Shown in pieces: positions 16,176 through 27,700 of a stretch of 64,000 nt of DNA. Below the pieces are notes generated by a model that did not search any database, had not been told where the DNA came from, and saw nothing but the letters and a program-made list of their open reading frames with translations. Origin of the DNA: Mycolicibacterium septicum DSM 44393 (GTDB lineage Bacteria; Actinomycetota; Actinomycetes; Mycobacteriales; Mycobacteriaceae); contig NZ_HG322953.1 of NCBI RefSeq assembly GCF_000455325.1, forward strand, positions 268,648 through 332,647. The letters run 5' to 3'. The translations under genes and the position numbers were made by a program. The stretch's first letter is position 1. The number at the start of each line of letters is the position of its first letter.

Positions 16176-17797
16176 CGTCACCAGGGCAGGCAGGCAAATC
16201 CAAGCAGCGGCTGCCGGGGTCGCTCGCTGAGATCGAGGCGAGTCCGGAAGGCCCGGAGATCGGGGCGTTCTTCGACCTCGACGGAACACTGGTGGCCGGG
16301 TTCACGGGCGTGCTGATGACGCAGGATCGATTGCGTCGCGGTCAGATGAGCATCGGCGAGTTCATCGGGATGGTGCAGGCCGGGCTCAATCACCAGCTGG
16401 GGCGCTCAGAGTTCGAGGACCTGATCGGCAAGGGCGCCCGGATGCTGAACGGCAACTCGCTCAGCGATCTCGACGAGCTGGGCGAGCGGCTGTTCGTCCA
16501 GCACGTCCAGGGCCGCATGTACCCGGAGATGCGTGCGATGGTGCGCGCCCACATGGCCCGTGGCCACACCGTGGTGCTGAGTTCCTCTGCGCTGACGGTT
16601 CAGGTGGAGCCGGTGGCTCGCTTTCTCGGCATCGACAACGTGCTCTGCAACAAGTTCGAGACCGACGAGGACGGCCTGATCACCGGGGAGGTGATGAGAC
16701 CCGTCATCTGGGGTCCCGGCAAAGCCCGTGCGGTGCAGAACTTCTCGGCGGCCAACGGGGTGGACCTGAGCAAGAGTTACTTCTACGCCGACGGTGACGA
16801 AGACGTCGCCCTGATGTACCTGGTGGGCAACCCGCGGCCCACCAATCCGGCTGGCAAGCTGGCCGCCGTCGCCGCCAAACGCGGCTGGCCCGTACTGAAA
16901 TTCAGCAGCCGCAGCGGCAGCAGCCCCGTCGCGCAACTACGCACGCTCGCCAGCCTCGCCACCATCCCGACCGTCGCGGCCGGCGCGATCGGACTCGGGC
17001 TGCTCACCCGCAACAAGCGCACCGGGGTCAACTTCTTCACGTCGAACTGGAGCAAGCTGCTGATGCTCACCACGGGCATCGAGCTCAACATCCTCGGCGA
17101 GGAGAACCTGACCGCGCAGCGCCCCGCGGTGTTCATCTTCAATCACCGCAACCAGGCCGACCCGATGATCGCGGGCCGGTTGGTCGGGGTGGACTTCACC
17201 GGCGTCGGGAAGAAGGAGCTCGAGAAGAACCCGTTGATGGGACCACTGGGCAAGGTGATGGACGCGGCGTTCATCGACCGCGACGACCCGGAGAAGGCCG
17301 TCGAAAGCCTGCACAGGATCGAAGAGCTTGCCCGCAAAGGCTTGTCGATCCTGATCGCTCCCGAGGGCACCCGACTCGACACCACCGAGGTCGGCCCGTT
17401 CAAGAAGGGTCCGTTCCGCATCGCCATGGCTGCGGGCATTCCGATCGTCCCGATCGTGATCCGCAACGCCGAGGTCATCGCGGCCCGCGACTCCAGCACG
17501 TTCAACCCCGGCAAGGTGGACGTCGCGGTGTACCCGCCGATATCGGTCGAGGATTGGACCGTCGACAACCTGTCCGACCGCATCGCCGAGGTCCGCCAGA
17601 TCTACCTCGACACACTGAAATCCTGGCCGGAGGACGAATTGCCGGTGTTCGACGTCTATACCCGCGCCACTCCGGCCAAGAAGGCCGCACCGCGCCGGGC
17701 CGCCAAGAAGGCACCGGCGAAGAAGGCGCCCGCGAAAAAGGCTGCGCCCAAACCGGATACCTCGACGTCGCGATCGACCCCCAAGGGTCGACCGTGA
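16172..17797 (+). CDS. plsC: HAD-IB phosphatase / 1-acylglycerol-3-phosphate acyltransferase fusion (PlsC)
   Basis: 541-residue two-domain enzyme. Residues about 30-240 are a HAD-IB phosphatase: nucleophile motif DLDGT with D35, SSSALT motif II and the FYADGDEDVAL acid motif. Residues about 290-480 are a PlsC acyltransferase with NHRNQADPM (HX4D) and the EGTR motif in IAPEGTRLD. The last 40 residues are a Lys/Ala/Pro-rich tail. It acylates lysophosphatidic acid, and the HAD half may dephosphorylate phosphatidic acid or a related lipid. The GTG at 16172 overlaps the WS/DGAT stop, and its own stop overlaps the next GTG. Corresponds to M. tuberculosis Rv2483c. Confidence 0.9.
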   Translation: MTSPGQAGKSKQRLPGSLAEIEASPEGPEIGAFFDLDGTLVAGFTGVLMTQDRLRRGQMSIGEFIGMVQAGLNHQLGRSEFEDLIGKGARMLNGNSLSDLDELGERLFVQHVQGRMYPEMRAMVRAHMARGHTVVLSSSALTVQVEPVARFLGIDNVLCNKFETDEDGLITGEVMRPVIWGPGKARAVQNFSAANGVDLSKSYFYADGDEDVALMYLVGNPRPTNPAGKLAAVAAKRGWPVLKFSSRSGSSPVAQLRTLASLATIPTVAAGAIGLGLLTRNKRTGVNFFTSNWSKLLMLTTGIELNILGEENLTAQRPAVFIFNHRNQADPMIAGRLVGVDFTGVGKKELEKNPLMGPLGKVMDAAFIDRDDPEKAVESLHRIEELARKGLSILIAPEGTRLDTTEVGPFKKGPFRIAMAAGIPIVPIVIRNAEVIAARDSSTFNPGKVDVAVYPPISVEDWTVDNLSDRIAEVRQIYLDTLKSWPEDELPVFDVYTRATPAKKAAPRRAAKKAPAKKAPAKKAAPKPDTSTSRSTPKGRP

Positions 17798-20169
17798 CCG
17801 CGGGGCTCGACGATTTCCCCAGCTTCAGCACCACCGACGATGCACTGGTGCTGGCATCGGTGTCGTCGCCGGCCGAACTGGAACTGCTCAACGACTGGCT
17901 CAAGACGCAGCGGCGCGAACACCCCGACTCGACCGTCGAGGTCCTGCAGCTACCTGCCACCGACGAGCCCGCACCCGGAGTGGTGGCCCGGCTGGTCGCG
18001 GAGCTGGAATCCGACGAGGACCGGCTGGTGGTCCCGGTCCGGGTGTTCTGGGTGCCCGCGGGGTTGCCCACCCGGTTGAAAGTGGTCGGGTTGATCTCGG
18101 GCCGCGACACCTATCGGCCGCCGGAAATCCTGCAGCGGCGCATCCTGCGCAAGAACCCGACGCGGGCCCGGGTCGTCGCCGGTGAGCCGGCCAAGGTATC
18201 GGAACTGCGGAAGCAGTGGAGCGAGACCACAGTCGCGGAAAACCCAAGGGAATTCGCACGGTTCGTCCTTCGCCGGGCGGCGCTGGCGATCGAGCGGGTC
18301 GAGCTTCGCCTGCTGGGCCCCGAATACAAGTCGCCGCGGCTGGTGAAGCCGGAGATGCTCGACTCGGCACGCTTCCGTCAAGGCCTGGAACAGATTCCCG
18401 GGGCGACGGTGGACAAGGCCGGGGAGATGCTCGACGAGCTCTCCACGGGGTGGAGCCGGTTCTCGGTTGACCTGATCCCAACTCTGGGCCGGGCCATCTT
18501 CAGCCGCGGATTCGATCCGCGTATCGACTACGACCGCTCCGAGATCGAGTCGATGCGCCATGCCCTGGAACAACATCCGGCTGTGCTGCTGTTCTCCCAC
18601 CGTTCGTATCTCGACGGGGTCATCGTCCCGGTGGCCATGCAGGAGAACCGGCTGCCGCCGGTCTACACGTTCGCCGGGATCAACCTGTCGTTCGGCCTGA
18701 TGGGTCCGCTGTTCCGGCATTCCGGCGTCATCTTCCTGCGCCGCAAACTCGATGACCCGCTGTACAAGTACGTGCTGCGCCAGTACGTGGGCTACATCGT
18801 GGAGAAGCGGTTCAACCTGAACTGGTCCATCGAGGGCACCCGGTCACGGACCGGAAAGATGTTGCCGCCCAAGCTCGGTCTGCTCGCCTATGTCGCCAAT
18901 GCCTACCTCGACGGCCGTAGTGAGGACATCTTGCTGCAGCCGGTGTCGATCAGTTTCGACCAGCTGCACGAGACCGCCGAGTACGCCGCGTACGCCCGTG
19001 GTGGCGAAAAGACGCCCGAGGGCCTGAGCTGGCTGTACAACTTCATCAAGGCGCAGGGCGAACGCAACTACGGCAAGATCTATGTCCGCTTCCCCGAAGC
19101 GGTTTCGATGCGTGAGCACCTAGGCGAGCCGGGCGGCGACATGGCCCACGACGAGGCGGCCAAACGCCTGGCGATGCAGAAGATGGCGTTCGAGGTGGCC
19201 TGGCGGATTCTGCGGGTCACCCCGGTCAGCGCGACCAACCTGGTCTCGGCGCTGCTGCTGGGCGCCCGAGGGGTCGCCCTGACCCTCGATCAGCTGCACC
19301 ACACGCTGCAGGACTCGCTGGACTATCTGGAGCGCAAGAACACCCCGGTGACCAACAGCGCACTACGCCTGCGTACCACCGAGGGGGTGCGCTCGGCCGT
19401 CGACGCGCTCTCCGGGGGACACCCCGTGACCATGGTGGACAGCGGCCGCGAACCGGTATGGCGGATCGCCCCCGAGGACGAACTGGAGGCGGCGTTCTAC
19501 CGCAACTCGCTGATCCACGCCTTCCAGGAGACCTCGATCGTCGAACTGGCACTGGCCCATGCCGCCCATGCCGCCGGCGACCCGCTACAGGTCTTCTGGG
19601 ACCAGGTGATGCGGCTGCGCGATCTGCTCAAGTTCGACTTCTATTTCGCCGATTCGGAGGCCTTCCGCGACAACGTCGCCGAAGAGATGTCGTGGTACGA
19701 CCGCACACCGGAAGGGCAGGCGGCCGGCGGCTGGGAAGCGAAGGTCTCGGCGGGAGGCGACGAGATCTATCAGATGTTGCGCAGCAAGCGACCGCTGCTG
19801 GTGGGCGCCATGCTGCGGCCGTTCTTCGAGGCCTATGCGATCGTCGCCGACGTGTTACGCGACGCACCGGCCGAGATCGGTGAGCGGGACCTGACCAGGC
19901 GGGCGCTCGGTGTCGGTCGTCAGTACGTCGCGCAGGGGCGGATCAGCAGCAACGAGTCGGTCTCGGCGCTGCTTTTCGCCACCGCGCGGCAGGTGGCGGC
20001 CGACCAGAACCTGCTGGTCAACGGCCCCGATCTGCAGGCGCGCCGCAACGCGTTCCGCGAGGAACTGCGGGGGGTCGTCGCCGACATGGACAAGGTCGAC
20101 GAGATCGCGCGTGAGCAGTTCTACATCCGGGAAAAGCAGCGTCGTGTCGTGCGGGGTCCGTCCGGCTAG
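17794..20169 (+). CDS. plsB: Glycerol-3-phosphate 1-O-acyltransferase PlsB
   Basis: 791-residue PlsB, near the 789 I recall for M. tuberculosis PlsB2. It transfers an acyl group to the sn-1 position of glycerol-3-phosphate, the first step of glycerolipid synthesis. The four acyltransferase blocks are present: SHRSYLDG with H269 and D274, the FLRRKLDD block, SIEGTRSRTGK and LQPVSISFDQL. The start is the GTG at 17794, overlapping the plsC stop (GTGA). Earlier in-frame codons lie inside plsC and encode an arginine-rich non-conserved leader. With WS/DGAT and PlsC this forms one translationally coupled cassette for triacylglycerol or phospholipid synthesis. Confidence 0.93.
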   Translation: MTAGLDDFPSFSTTDDALVLASVSSPAELELLNDWLKTQRREHPDSTVEVLQLPATDEPAPGVVARLVAELESDEDRLVVPVRVFWVPAGLPTRLKVVGLISGRDTYRPPEILQRRILRKNPTRARVVAGEPAKVSELRKQWSETTVAENPREFARFVLRRAALAIERVELRLLGPEYKSPRLVKPEMLDSARFRQGLEQIPGATVDKAGEMLDELSTGWSRFSVDLIPTLGRAIFSRGFDPRIDYDRSEIESMRHALEQHPAVLLFSHRSYLDGVIVPVAMQENRLPPVYTFAGINLSFGLMGPLFRHSGVIFLRRKLDDPLYKYVLRQYVGYIVEKRFNLNWSIEGTRSRTGKMLPPKLGLLAYVANAYLDGRSEDILLQPVSISFDQLHETAEYAAYARGGEKTPEGLSWLYNFIKAQGERNYGKIYVRFPEAVSMREHLGEPGGDMAHDEAAKRLAMQKMAFEVAWRILRVTPVSATNLVSALLLGARGVALTLDQLHHTLQDSLDYLERKNTPVTNSALRLRTTEGVRSAVDALSGGHPVTMVDSGREPVWRIAPEDELEAAFYRNSLIHAFQETSIVELALAHAAHAAGDPLQVFWDQVMRLRDLLKFDFYFADSEAFRDNVAEEMSWYDRTPEGQAAGGWEAKVSAGGDEIYQMLRSKRPLLVGAMLRPFFEAYAIVADVLRDAPAEIGERDLTRRALGVGRQYVAQGRISSNESVSALLFATARQVAADQNLLVNGPDLQARRNAFREELRGVVADMDKVDEIAREQFYIREKQRRVVRGPSG

Positions 20170-20214
20170 GCGACGCCTGGGGGTGTGGTGGAGCCCACGC
20201 CATACCCTTGCACC

Positions 20215-22251
20215 ATGACTTCTGCCGGCCAGGTGGCCGCATCCAGCGTGCGCAACAGCGTGGTGTGGCCCGTGCTGGTCGGCGTGGGTCTGCTGGCCGG
20301 GGCGGTGGCGGCGGGCATCGGCGCGCTGTCGCTGGCCGACGCCCTGACCGCCACCGGCCTGCCCGATCCAGGCCCCGTCACCACCTACGGACTGCCGTTC
20401 GTGCGCGCTGCCGGCGAGATCGCCGCCGTCATCGCGGTGGGGTCTTTCCTGTTCTCGGCGTTCCTGGCAGCACCCCAGACCAACGGCGTGCTCGATGTCG
20501 CCGGTTACCGGGCGCTGCGACTCGGCTCGGCGGCCTCGGGCGTGTGGACGGTGTGCGCGGCACTGCTGGTTCCGCTGACGGTCTCCGACGTGTCCGGGCA
20601 GCCGCTGCTCGACCATCTCGCACCGGTCGACGTGTGGTCGGCCGCCGGCCTGGTCGATGTCGCCGTCGCCTGGCGGTGGACGGCGATCCTGGCGGCCGCC
20701 GTCACCATCGCGAGCCTCCCGGTGCTGCGGTGGGGGTGGACGCCGGTGCTGCTGGCCGGTTCGCTGCTGACGTTGATGCCGCTGGTTCTGACGGGGCATT
20801 CGTCGGCAGGCGGAGCCCACGATCTGGCCACCAACAGCCTGTTCATCCACCTGGTCGCCGCTGCGCTGTGGGCCGGCGGGCTGCTGGCGTTGTTGGCCCA
20901 CGCCATCCGGGCCGCTGCCGGGTCCGGCGGTGACGGCCCGGCCACCGCGCTGGCGGCACGCCGCTTCTCGGCGCTGGCCCTGTGGTGCTTCATCGCGATG
21001 GCCGTCAGTGGTGTGCTCAACGCGCTGGTGCGGATCCAACCATCCGATCTGGTGCGTACCAGCTATGGCTGGTTACTGGTGGCCAAGCTCGTGGCCCTCA
21101 GTCTGCTCGGCGTGCTGGGCTGGCGACAGCGTCGGGCCAGCCTGACCGCTCTGGCCGCCGACGCTGGTGCGCGCCGACCATTGATCCGGTTGGCGCTGAC
21201 GGAAGCCGCGTTGTTCGGCGCCACGTTCGGCATCGCCGTCGGGCTGGGACGCACCCCGCCGCCGCCCGAGCCGAGGATCCCCAGCGCCACCGAGGTCGCG
21301 ATCGGATACGACTTCGCCGGGCCGCCGACGGTCGCTCGGGTGTTGTTCGACTGGCGATTCGACCTGCTGTTCGGGACCGCGGCCATCGTCGGCGCATTGG
21401 TGTACCTGGCCGGTGTGTACCGGCTGCGCCGCCGCGGCGACGCCTGGCCGGTGGGCCGCACGTTCGCCTGGCTGCTCGGCTGTGCCGTCCTGCTGTTCAC
21501 CACCTCATCGGGGCTCGGTCGCTACATGCCGGCGATGTTCAGCGTGCACATGATCGCCCACATGCTGCTGTCCATGCTGGTTCCGGTGCTACTGGTGCTG
21601 GGCGCCCCGGTGACCCTGGCGCTGCGGGCCCTGCCGACCGCGGGCCGCGGCTCGCCACCCGGCCCCAGAGAGTGGCTGCTGGCGGCGTTGCACTCCAGGG
21701 TGTCGCAATTCCTGACCCATCCCATCGTCGCGACCGTGCTGTTCGTGGCCGGGTTCTACGGCCTGTACTTCGGCGGCATCTTCGACGCCGCGGTCAGCAA
21801 CCACGCCGCGCACATCCTGATGAACGTGCACTTCCTGCTGTCGGGCTACCTGTTCTACTGGGTGGTCATCGGCGTGGACCCGACCCCGAGGCCCGTCCCG
21901 CACCTGGTCAAGATCGGGATGGTGTTCGCCTCGCTGCCGCTGCACGCGTTCTTCGGTGTGGTGCTGATGGGCATGAAGAACGTGCTCGGCGAGAGCTTCT
22001 ACCGGTCGCTTCAACTGCCGTGGCACACCGACCTGCTCGGAGACCAGCATCTCGGCGGCGCCATCGCCTGGGCGGCCGGGGAAGTCCCGCTGGTCATCGT
22101 GATGCTGGCGCTGCTCATCCAGTGGCGGCGCAGCGATCAGCGCACCGCCAAGCGGCTGGACCGGGCCGCCGACCGCGACGACGACGCCGATCTGGCGGCC
22201 TACAACGCGATGCTCGCCGAGATGGCGCGGCGCGACCGTCCTTCCGGCTGA
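20215..22251 (+). CDS. Bifunctional copper-resistance CopD / cytochrome oxidase assembly CtaG membrane protein
   Basis: 678-residue polytopic membrane protein. The N-terminal half has about eight membrane helices with a CopD core (ALWAGGLLALLAHA). The C-terminal half is a CtaG-type domain with FSVHMIAHMLLSMLVPVLLVLG and conserved histidines (HMIAHM, NHAAHILMNVHF, PLHAFFGVV) suited to copper. Such fusions supply or export copper for the aa3 oxidase and are common in actinobacteria. The ATG at 20215 is preferred to an earlier in-frame codon. It lies 45 bases after plsB and is probably a separate unit, although read-through is possible. Confidence 0.88.
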   Translation: MTSAGQVAASSVRNSVVWPVLVGVGLLAGAVAAGIGALSLADALTATGLPDPGPVTTYGLPFVRAAGEIAAVIAVGSFLFSAFLAAPQTNGVLDVAGYRALRLGSAASGVWTVCAALLVPLTVSDVSGQPLLDHLAPVDVWSAAGLVDVAVAWRWTAILAAAVTIASLPVLRWGWTPVLLAGSLLTLMPLVLTGHSSAGGAHDLATNSLFIHLVAAALWAGGLLALLAHAIRAAAGSGGDGPATALAARRFSALALWCFIAMAVSGVLNALVRIQPSDLVRTSYGWLLVAKLVALSLLGVLGWRQRRASLTALAADAGARRPLIRLALTEAALFGATFGIAVGLGRTPPPPEPRIPSATEVAIGYDFAGPPTVARVLFDWRFDLLFGTAAIVGALVYLAGVYRLRRRGDAWPVGRTFAWLLGCAVLLFTTSSGLGRYMPAMFSVHMIAHMLLSMLVPVLLVLGAPVTLALRALPTAGRGSPPGPREWLLAALHSRVSQFLTHPIVATVLFVAGFYGLYFGGIFDAAVSNHAAHILMNVHFLLSGYLFYWVVIGVDPTPRPVPHLVKIGMVFASLPLHAFFGVVLMGMKNVLGESFYRSLQLPWHTDLLGDQHLGGAIAWAAGEVPLVIVMLALLIQWRRSDQRTAKRLDRAADRDDDADLAAYNAMLAEMARRDRPSG

Positions 22252-22408
22252 CTCCGGAGTTATCCCCAGCCTGCGTTTCATCCCCAGCCGACGGGTGCGT
22301 CGGCTTCGCCGGGCGTCCTGATGTCGGGGCGTCGACCGTCAATTGACGGGTAAGGCGGTCGACGCTTCACCTCCGGCCGCCGCATCGATGAAGCGAAAGG
22401 AACCAGAA

Positions 22409-22870
22409 ATGTTCGAGACACCGTTCACCATCGTGGGGAACATCATCACCAACCCGGTCCGGCTGCGGTTCGGCGATCAGGAGCTGTACAAGTTCCGGGT
22501 GGCCAGCAACTCGCGGCGGCGCACCTCCGAGGGCACATGGGAGCACGGCAACTCGCTCTACGTCACCGTCAACTGCTGGGGCAATCTGGCCACGGGTGTG
22601 AGTGCCTCGCTCGGGCGTGGTGACGCGGTCGTGGTGGTCGGCCACCTCTACACCAGCGAATACGACGACAAAGAAGGCGTGCGCCGGTCGTCGGTCGAGG
22701 TGCGCGCCAGCGCCGTCGGACCCGATCTGTCCCGCTGCACAGCCAAGGTCGCGCCATTGCCGAAACCCACGTCCGGACCGGCGCCCGAGGTCGAACCCCG
22801 TGAGGTGACAGCCGACCCGAATGGGGCAGAAACCGAGCCTGATGAGGGTGAGCTGCCACTGTCGGCCTAG
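22409..22870 (+). CDS. ssbB: Single-stranded DNA-binding protein paralogue (SsbB type)
   Basis: 153-residue OB-fold protein beginning MFETPFTIVGNI, with the SSB core VTVNCWGNLATGVSASLGRGDAVVVVGHL. The acidic tail ends EGELPLSA, not the DDDIPF-type tip that recruits partners in the essential SSB. This fits the second mycobacterial SSB paralogue rather than the replication protein next to rpsF. The ATG at 22409 has AAAGGA upstream. The gene is followed by ettA, as in M. tuberculosis (Rv2478c-Rv2477c). A role in recombination or stress-time DNA binding is inferred from work on mycobacterial SsbB. Confidence 0.85.
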   Translation: MFETPFTIVGNIITNPVRLRFGDQELYKFRVASNSRRRTSEGTWEHGNSLYVTVNCWGNLATGVSASLGRGDAVVVVGHLYTSEYDDKEGVRRSSVEVRASAVGPDLSRCTAKVAPLPKPTSGPAPEVEPREVTADPNGAETEPDEGELPLSA

Positions 22871-22890
22871 CCGGTTTCGGTCACGCCTAG

Positions 22891-22942
22891 GATGGGCGCG
22901 AGTGAGTTGGGCTTGACGCAACCCTTCGCGCAAGCGCCCATC
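22891..22942 (+). promoter_or_regulatory. Inverted repeat between ssbB and ettA (terminator or leader structure)
   Basis: GATGGGCGC at 22891-22899 pairs perfectly with GCGCCCATC at 22934-22942. A 34-base interior can itself form a short GTTG/CAAC stem. There is no T-run. It may end ssbB transcription or form a 5' leader of ettA. Confidence 0.4.
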
Positions 22943-22980
22943 CGACATTCCCGAAGAGTTTCAGAAAGGCACATCACGGC

Positions 22981-24654
<1,674 letters not shown>

Positions 24655-24710
24655 GCCGTGACGGGATAAACGGCGCAGCGGGCTCGGTGACGCTACTAAT
24701 GTCGCAGCTA

Positions 24711-24728
24711 TGCACCAATGCCGGTGCA
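24711..24728. promoter_or_regulatory. Palindrome in the gdh promoter/leader
   Basis: TGCACC-N6-GGTGCA, centred about 35 bases before the gdh start and just downstream of a TACTAAT sequence (24694-24700) that could be the -10 box. Candidate operator for an unidentified regulator. Confidence 0.35.
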
Positions 24729-24753
24729 TGGGCGTGAGTAGGGAGTGATCCGT

Positions 24754-27700
24754 ATGACGGCCGAACCGGGAGCTCTTCGGGGACAGGGAATTAGCGACCG
24801 GGATCGCTCACAGGCACCGCCTGAGGTGATCCACCGGCTCGCGGTGGCTTTCCTGTCCACCTACCGGGCTCCGCAGGCCGATGCGCCGGGTGTCGCGGCC
24901 ACCGGCCCTCAGGCCGCGGTGGCCGAGCGGCTGGTCTCCGATGCCACGTTGGCCGCCCACTACGCGTTGGCCGGCCAACGGGCACCGGGCGAAACCAAGG
25001 TCATGGTGTATCCCGGGGACAGTGACTCCGGCCCGGCCCTGCAGATCGTCACCGAGCAGGCGGCGATGCTGGTGGATTCGGTGACGGTGTTGTTGCACCG
25101 GCACGGCATCGCCTACCCGGCCATCATGAACCCGGTCTTCCGGGTGCGCCGCGACGCCAACGGTGTGCTGCTGGATTTCCAGCCCGCTGCCGAGGCGACC
25201 GGGGTTGACGGGGTCGACGAGTGCTGGATCCTGGTCCCGGTCAGCGGGGCTGCCGACGGTCCCGCGCTCACCGAGGTGGTCGGGCTGGTGCCCGGTGTCC
25301 TCGCCGAGGCCCGTCAGATCGGGCTGGATTCCGCGGCGATGGGCGCCGCGCTGCACGCCCTGGCCAACGACGTGGCCACCGATGTGGAGGGCCGGTTTCC
25401 CAACGCCGACCGCAGGGACGTGGCCGCTCTGCTGCGTTGGCTATCCGACGGACACTTCGTGCTGCTGGGCTACCAGCAGTGCGCGATCAGCGACGGGCAG
25501 GCCTCGGTCGATCCGGCCAGCCGGCTCGGTGTGCTCAAGCTGCGTGACGATGTGCTCCCGCCGCTGACCGCCGCCGACGACCTGATGGTGCTGGCGCAGG
25601 CCACGATGCCGAGCTATGTGCGTTACGGCGCCTACCCGTACATCGTCGTCGTGCGCGAGAGCTCCGGCGGGCGGAGTGATGTCATTGCTACAGAGCATCG
25701 TTTCGTAGGCCTGTTCACGGTGGCTGCGATGAACGCCAACGTGCTGGAGATCCCGTTGATCTCGCGGCGCGTCGAGGAGGCGCTGGCGATGGCCCGCCGC
25801 GATCCCAGCCATCCCGGGCAGCTGCTGCGCGACATCGTCCAGACCATCCCACGCCCCGAACTGTTCGCGCTGAGCTCCAAGCAGCTGCTGGACATGGCTT
25901 TGACCGTGGTGGACCTGGGGTCACGGCGCCGTACCCTGCTGTTCCTGCGTGCTGATCAACTAGCGCACTTCGTGTCCTGCCTGGTGTACCTGCCCCGAGA
26001 CCGCTACACCACCGCGGTGCGGCTGGAGATGCAGGACATCCTGGTGCGCGAGCTCGGTGGCGAGAGCATCGACTACTCCGCCAGAGTCAGCGAATCGCCT
26101 TGGGCAGTGGTTCATTTCACGGTTCGGCTGCCCGACGGCACCGCCTCGCACACCGTGGACACCTCGGCCGAGAACGAGAACCGGATCCAGAATCTGCTGA
26201 CCGAGGCCACCCGCAACTGGGGTGACCGCATGACCAGCGCTGCAGCCCACGCGGCGCTCAGTCCCGCCGCCGTCGAGCACTATGCGACGGCGTTCCCGGA
26301 GGACTACAAGCAAGCCGTCGCCCCGGCGGATGCGATCGCCGATATCGCGATCATCGAAGGGCTGCAGGACAATTCGGTCAAGCTGGTGTTCGACGAGGAC
26401 GGGGCCGACGGGCTGGCCCAGCTCACCTGGTACCTCGGGGGACAGTCGGCCTCGCTGAGCGAATTGCTGCCGATGCTCCAGTCGATGGGTGTGGTGGTGC
26501 TCGAGGAGCGCCCGTACACCGTGCGCCGGGCCGACGGCCTGCCGGTCTGGATCTACCAGTTCAAGGTGGCCCGGCAGCGCAGCATCCCCGAGGCGCCCGA
26601 CGCGGCTTCGCGTGAGGCCACCGCCCGGCGATTCGCCGACGCGGTGACCGCCATCTGGCACGGGTGGGTCGAGGTGGACCGGTTCAACGAACTGGTGCTG
26701 CGGGCCGACCTGACCTGGCAGCAGGTGGTCATCCTGCGCGCCTATGCGAAGTACCTGCGCCAGGCGGGTTTTCCGTACAGCCAGTCGCACATCGAGTCGG
26801 TGGTCAACGAGAACCCGCACACCACACGATCATTGGTGCAACTGTTCGAGGCGCTGTTCGACCCGTCCGAGGACACCGCGGGCACCCGGGACGCCCAGGG
26901 GGCGGCCGCGGCCGTGGCCGCCGACATCGACGCCCTGGTGAGCCTGGACACCGACCGGGTTCTGCGTGCCTTCGCCACCCTGATCCAGGCCACCCTGCGT
27001 ACCAACTACTTCGTGCAGCAGCCGGATTCGGCGCGGCAACGTGGTGTGGTGGCGATGAAGCTGAACCCCGGCCTGATCAACGAGCTGCCGTTGCCGCGGC
27101 CCAAGTTCGAGATCTTCGTGTACTCGCCCCGGGTGGAGGGCGTGCACCTGCGGTTCGGGTTCGTGGCCCGCGGCGGGCTGCGCTGGTCGGACCGCCGTGA
27201 GGACTTCCGCACCGAGATCCTCGGTCTCGTCAAGGCCCAGGCGGTGAAGAACGCGGTCATCGTGCCGGTCGGGGCCAAGGGCGGGTTCGTGGTCAAACGA
27301 CCGCCAGAGCTCACCGGTGACGCCGCCGTCGACCGCGAGGCGACCCGCGCCGAAGGCGTTGCGTGCTACCAACTATTCATCTCCGGACTGCTCGACGTGA
27401 CGGACAACGTCGACAAGGGGACCGGTGCCGTCGTCACCTCACCGGACGTGGTCCGGCGCGACGGGGAAGACGCCTATCTGGTGGTCGCGGCCGACAAGGG
27501 CACGGCCACGTTCTCCGACATCGCCAACGAGGTCGCGAAGTCCTACGGGTTCTGGCTGGGCGACGCGTTCGCCTCGGGCGGTTCCATCGGCTACGACCAC
27601 AAGGCCATGGGCATCACCGCCAAGGGTGCGTGGGAGTCGGTGAAGCGGCACTTCCGGGAGATGGGGGTGGACACCCAGAGCCAGGACTTCACCGTCGTCG

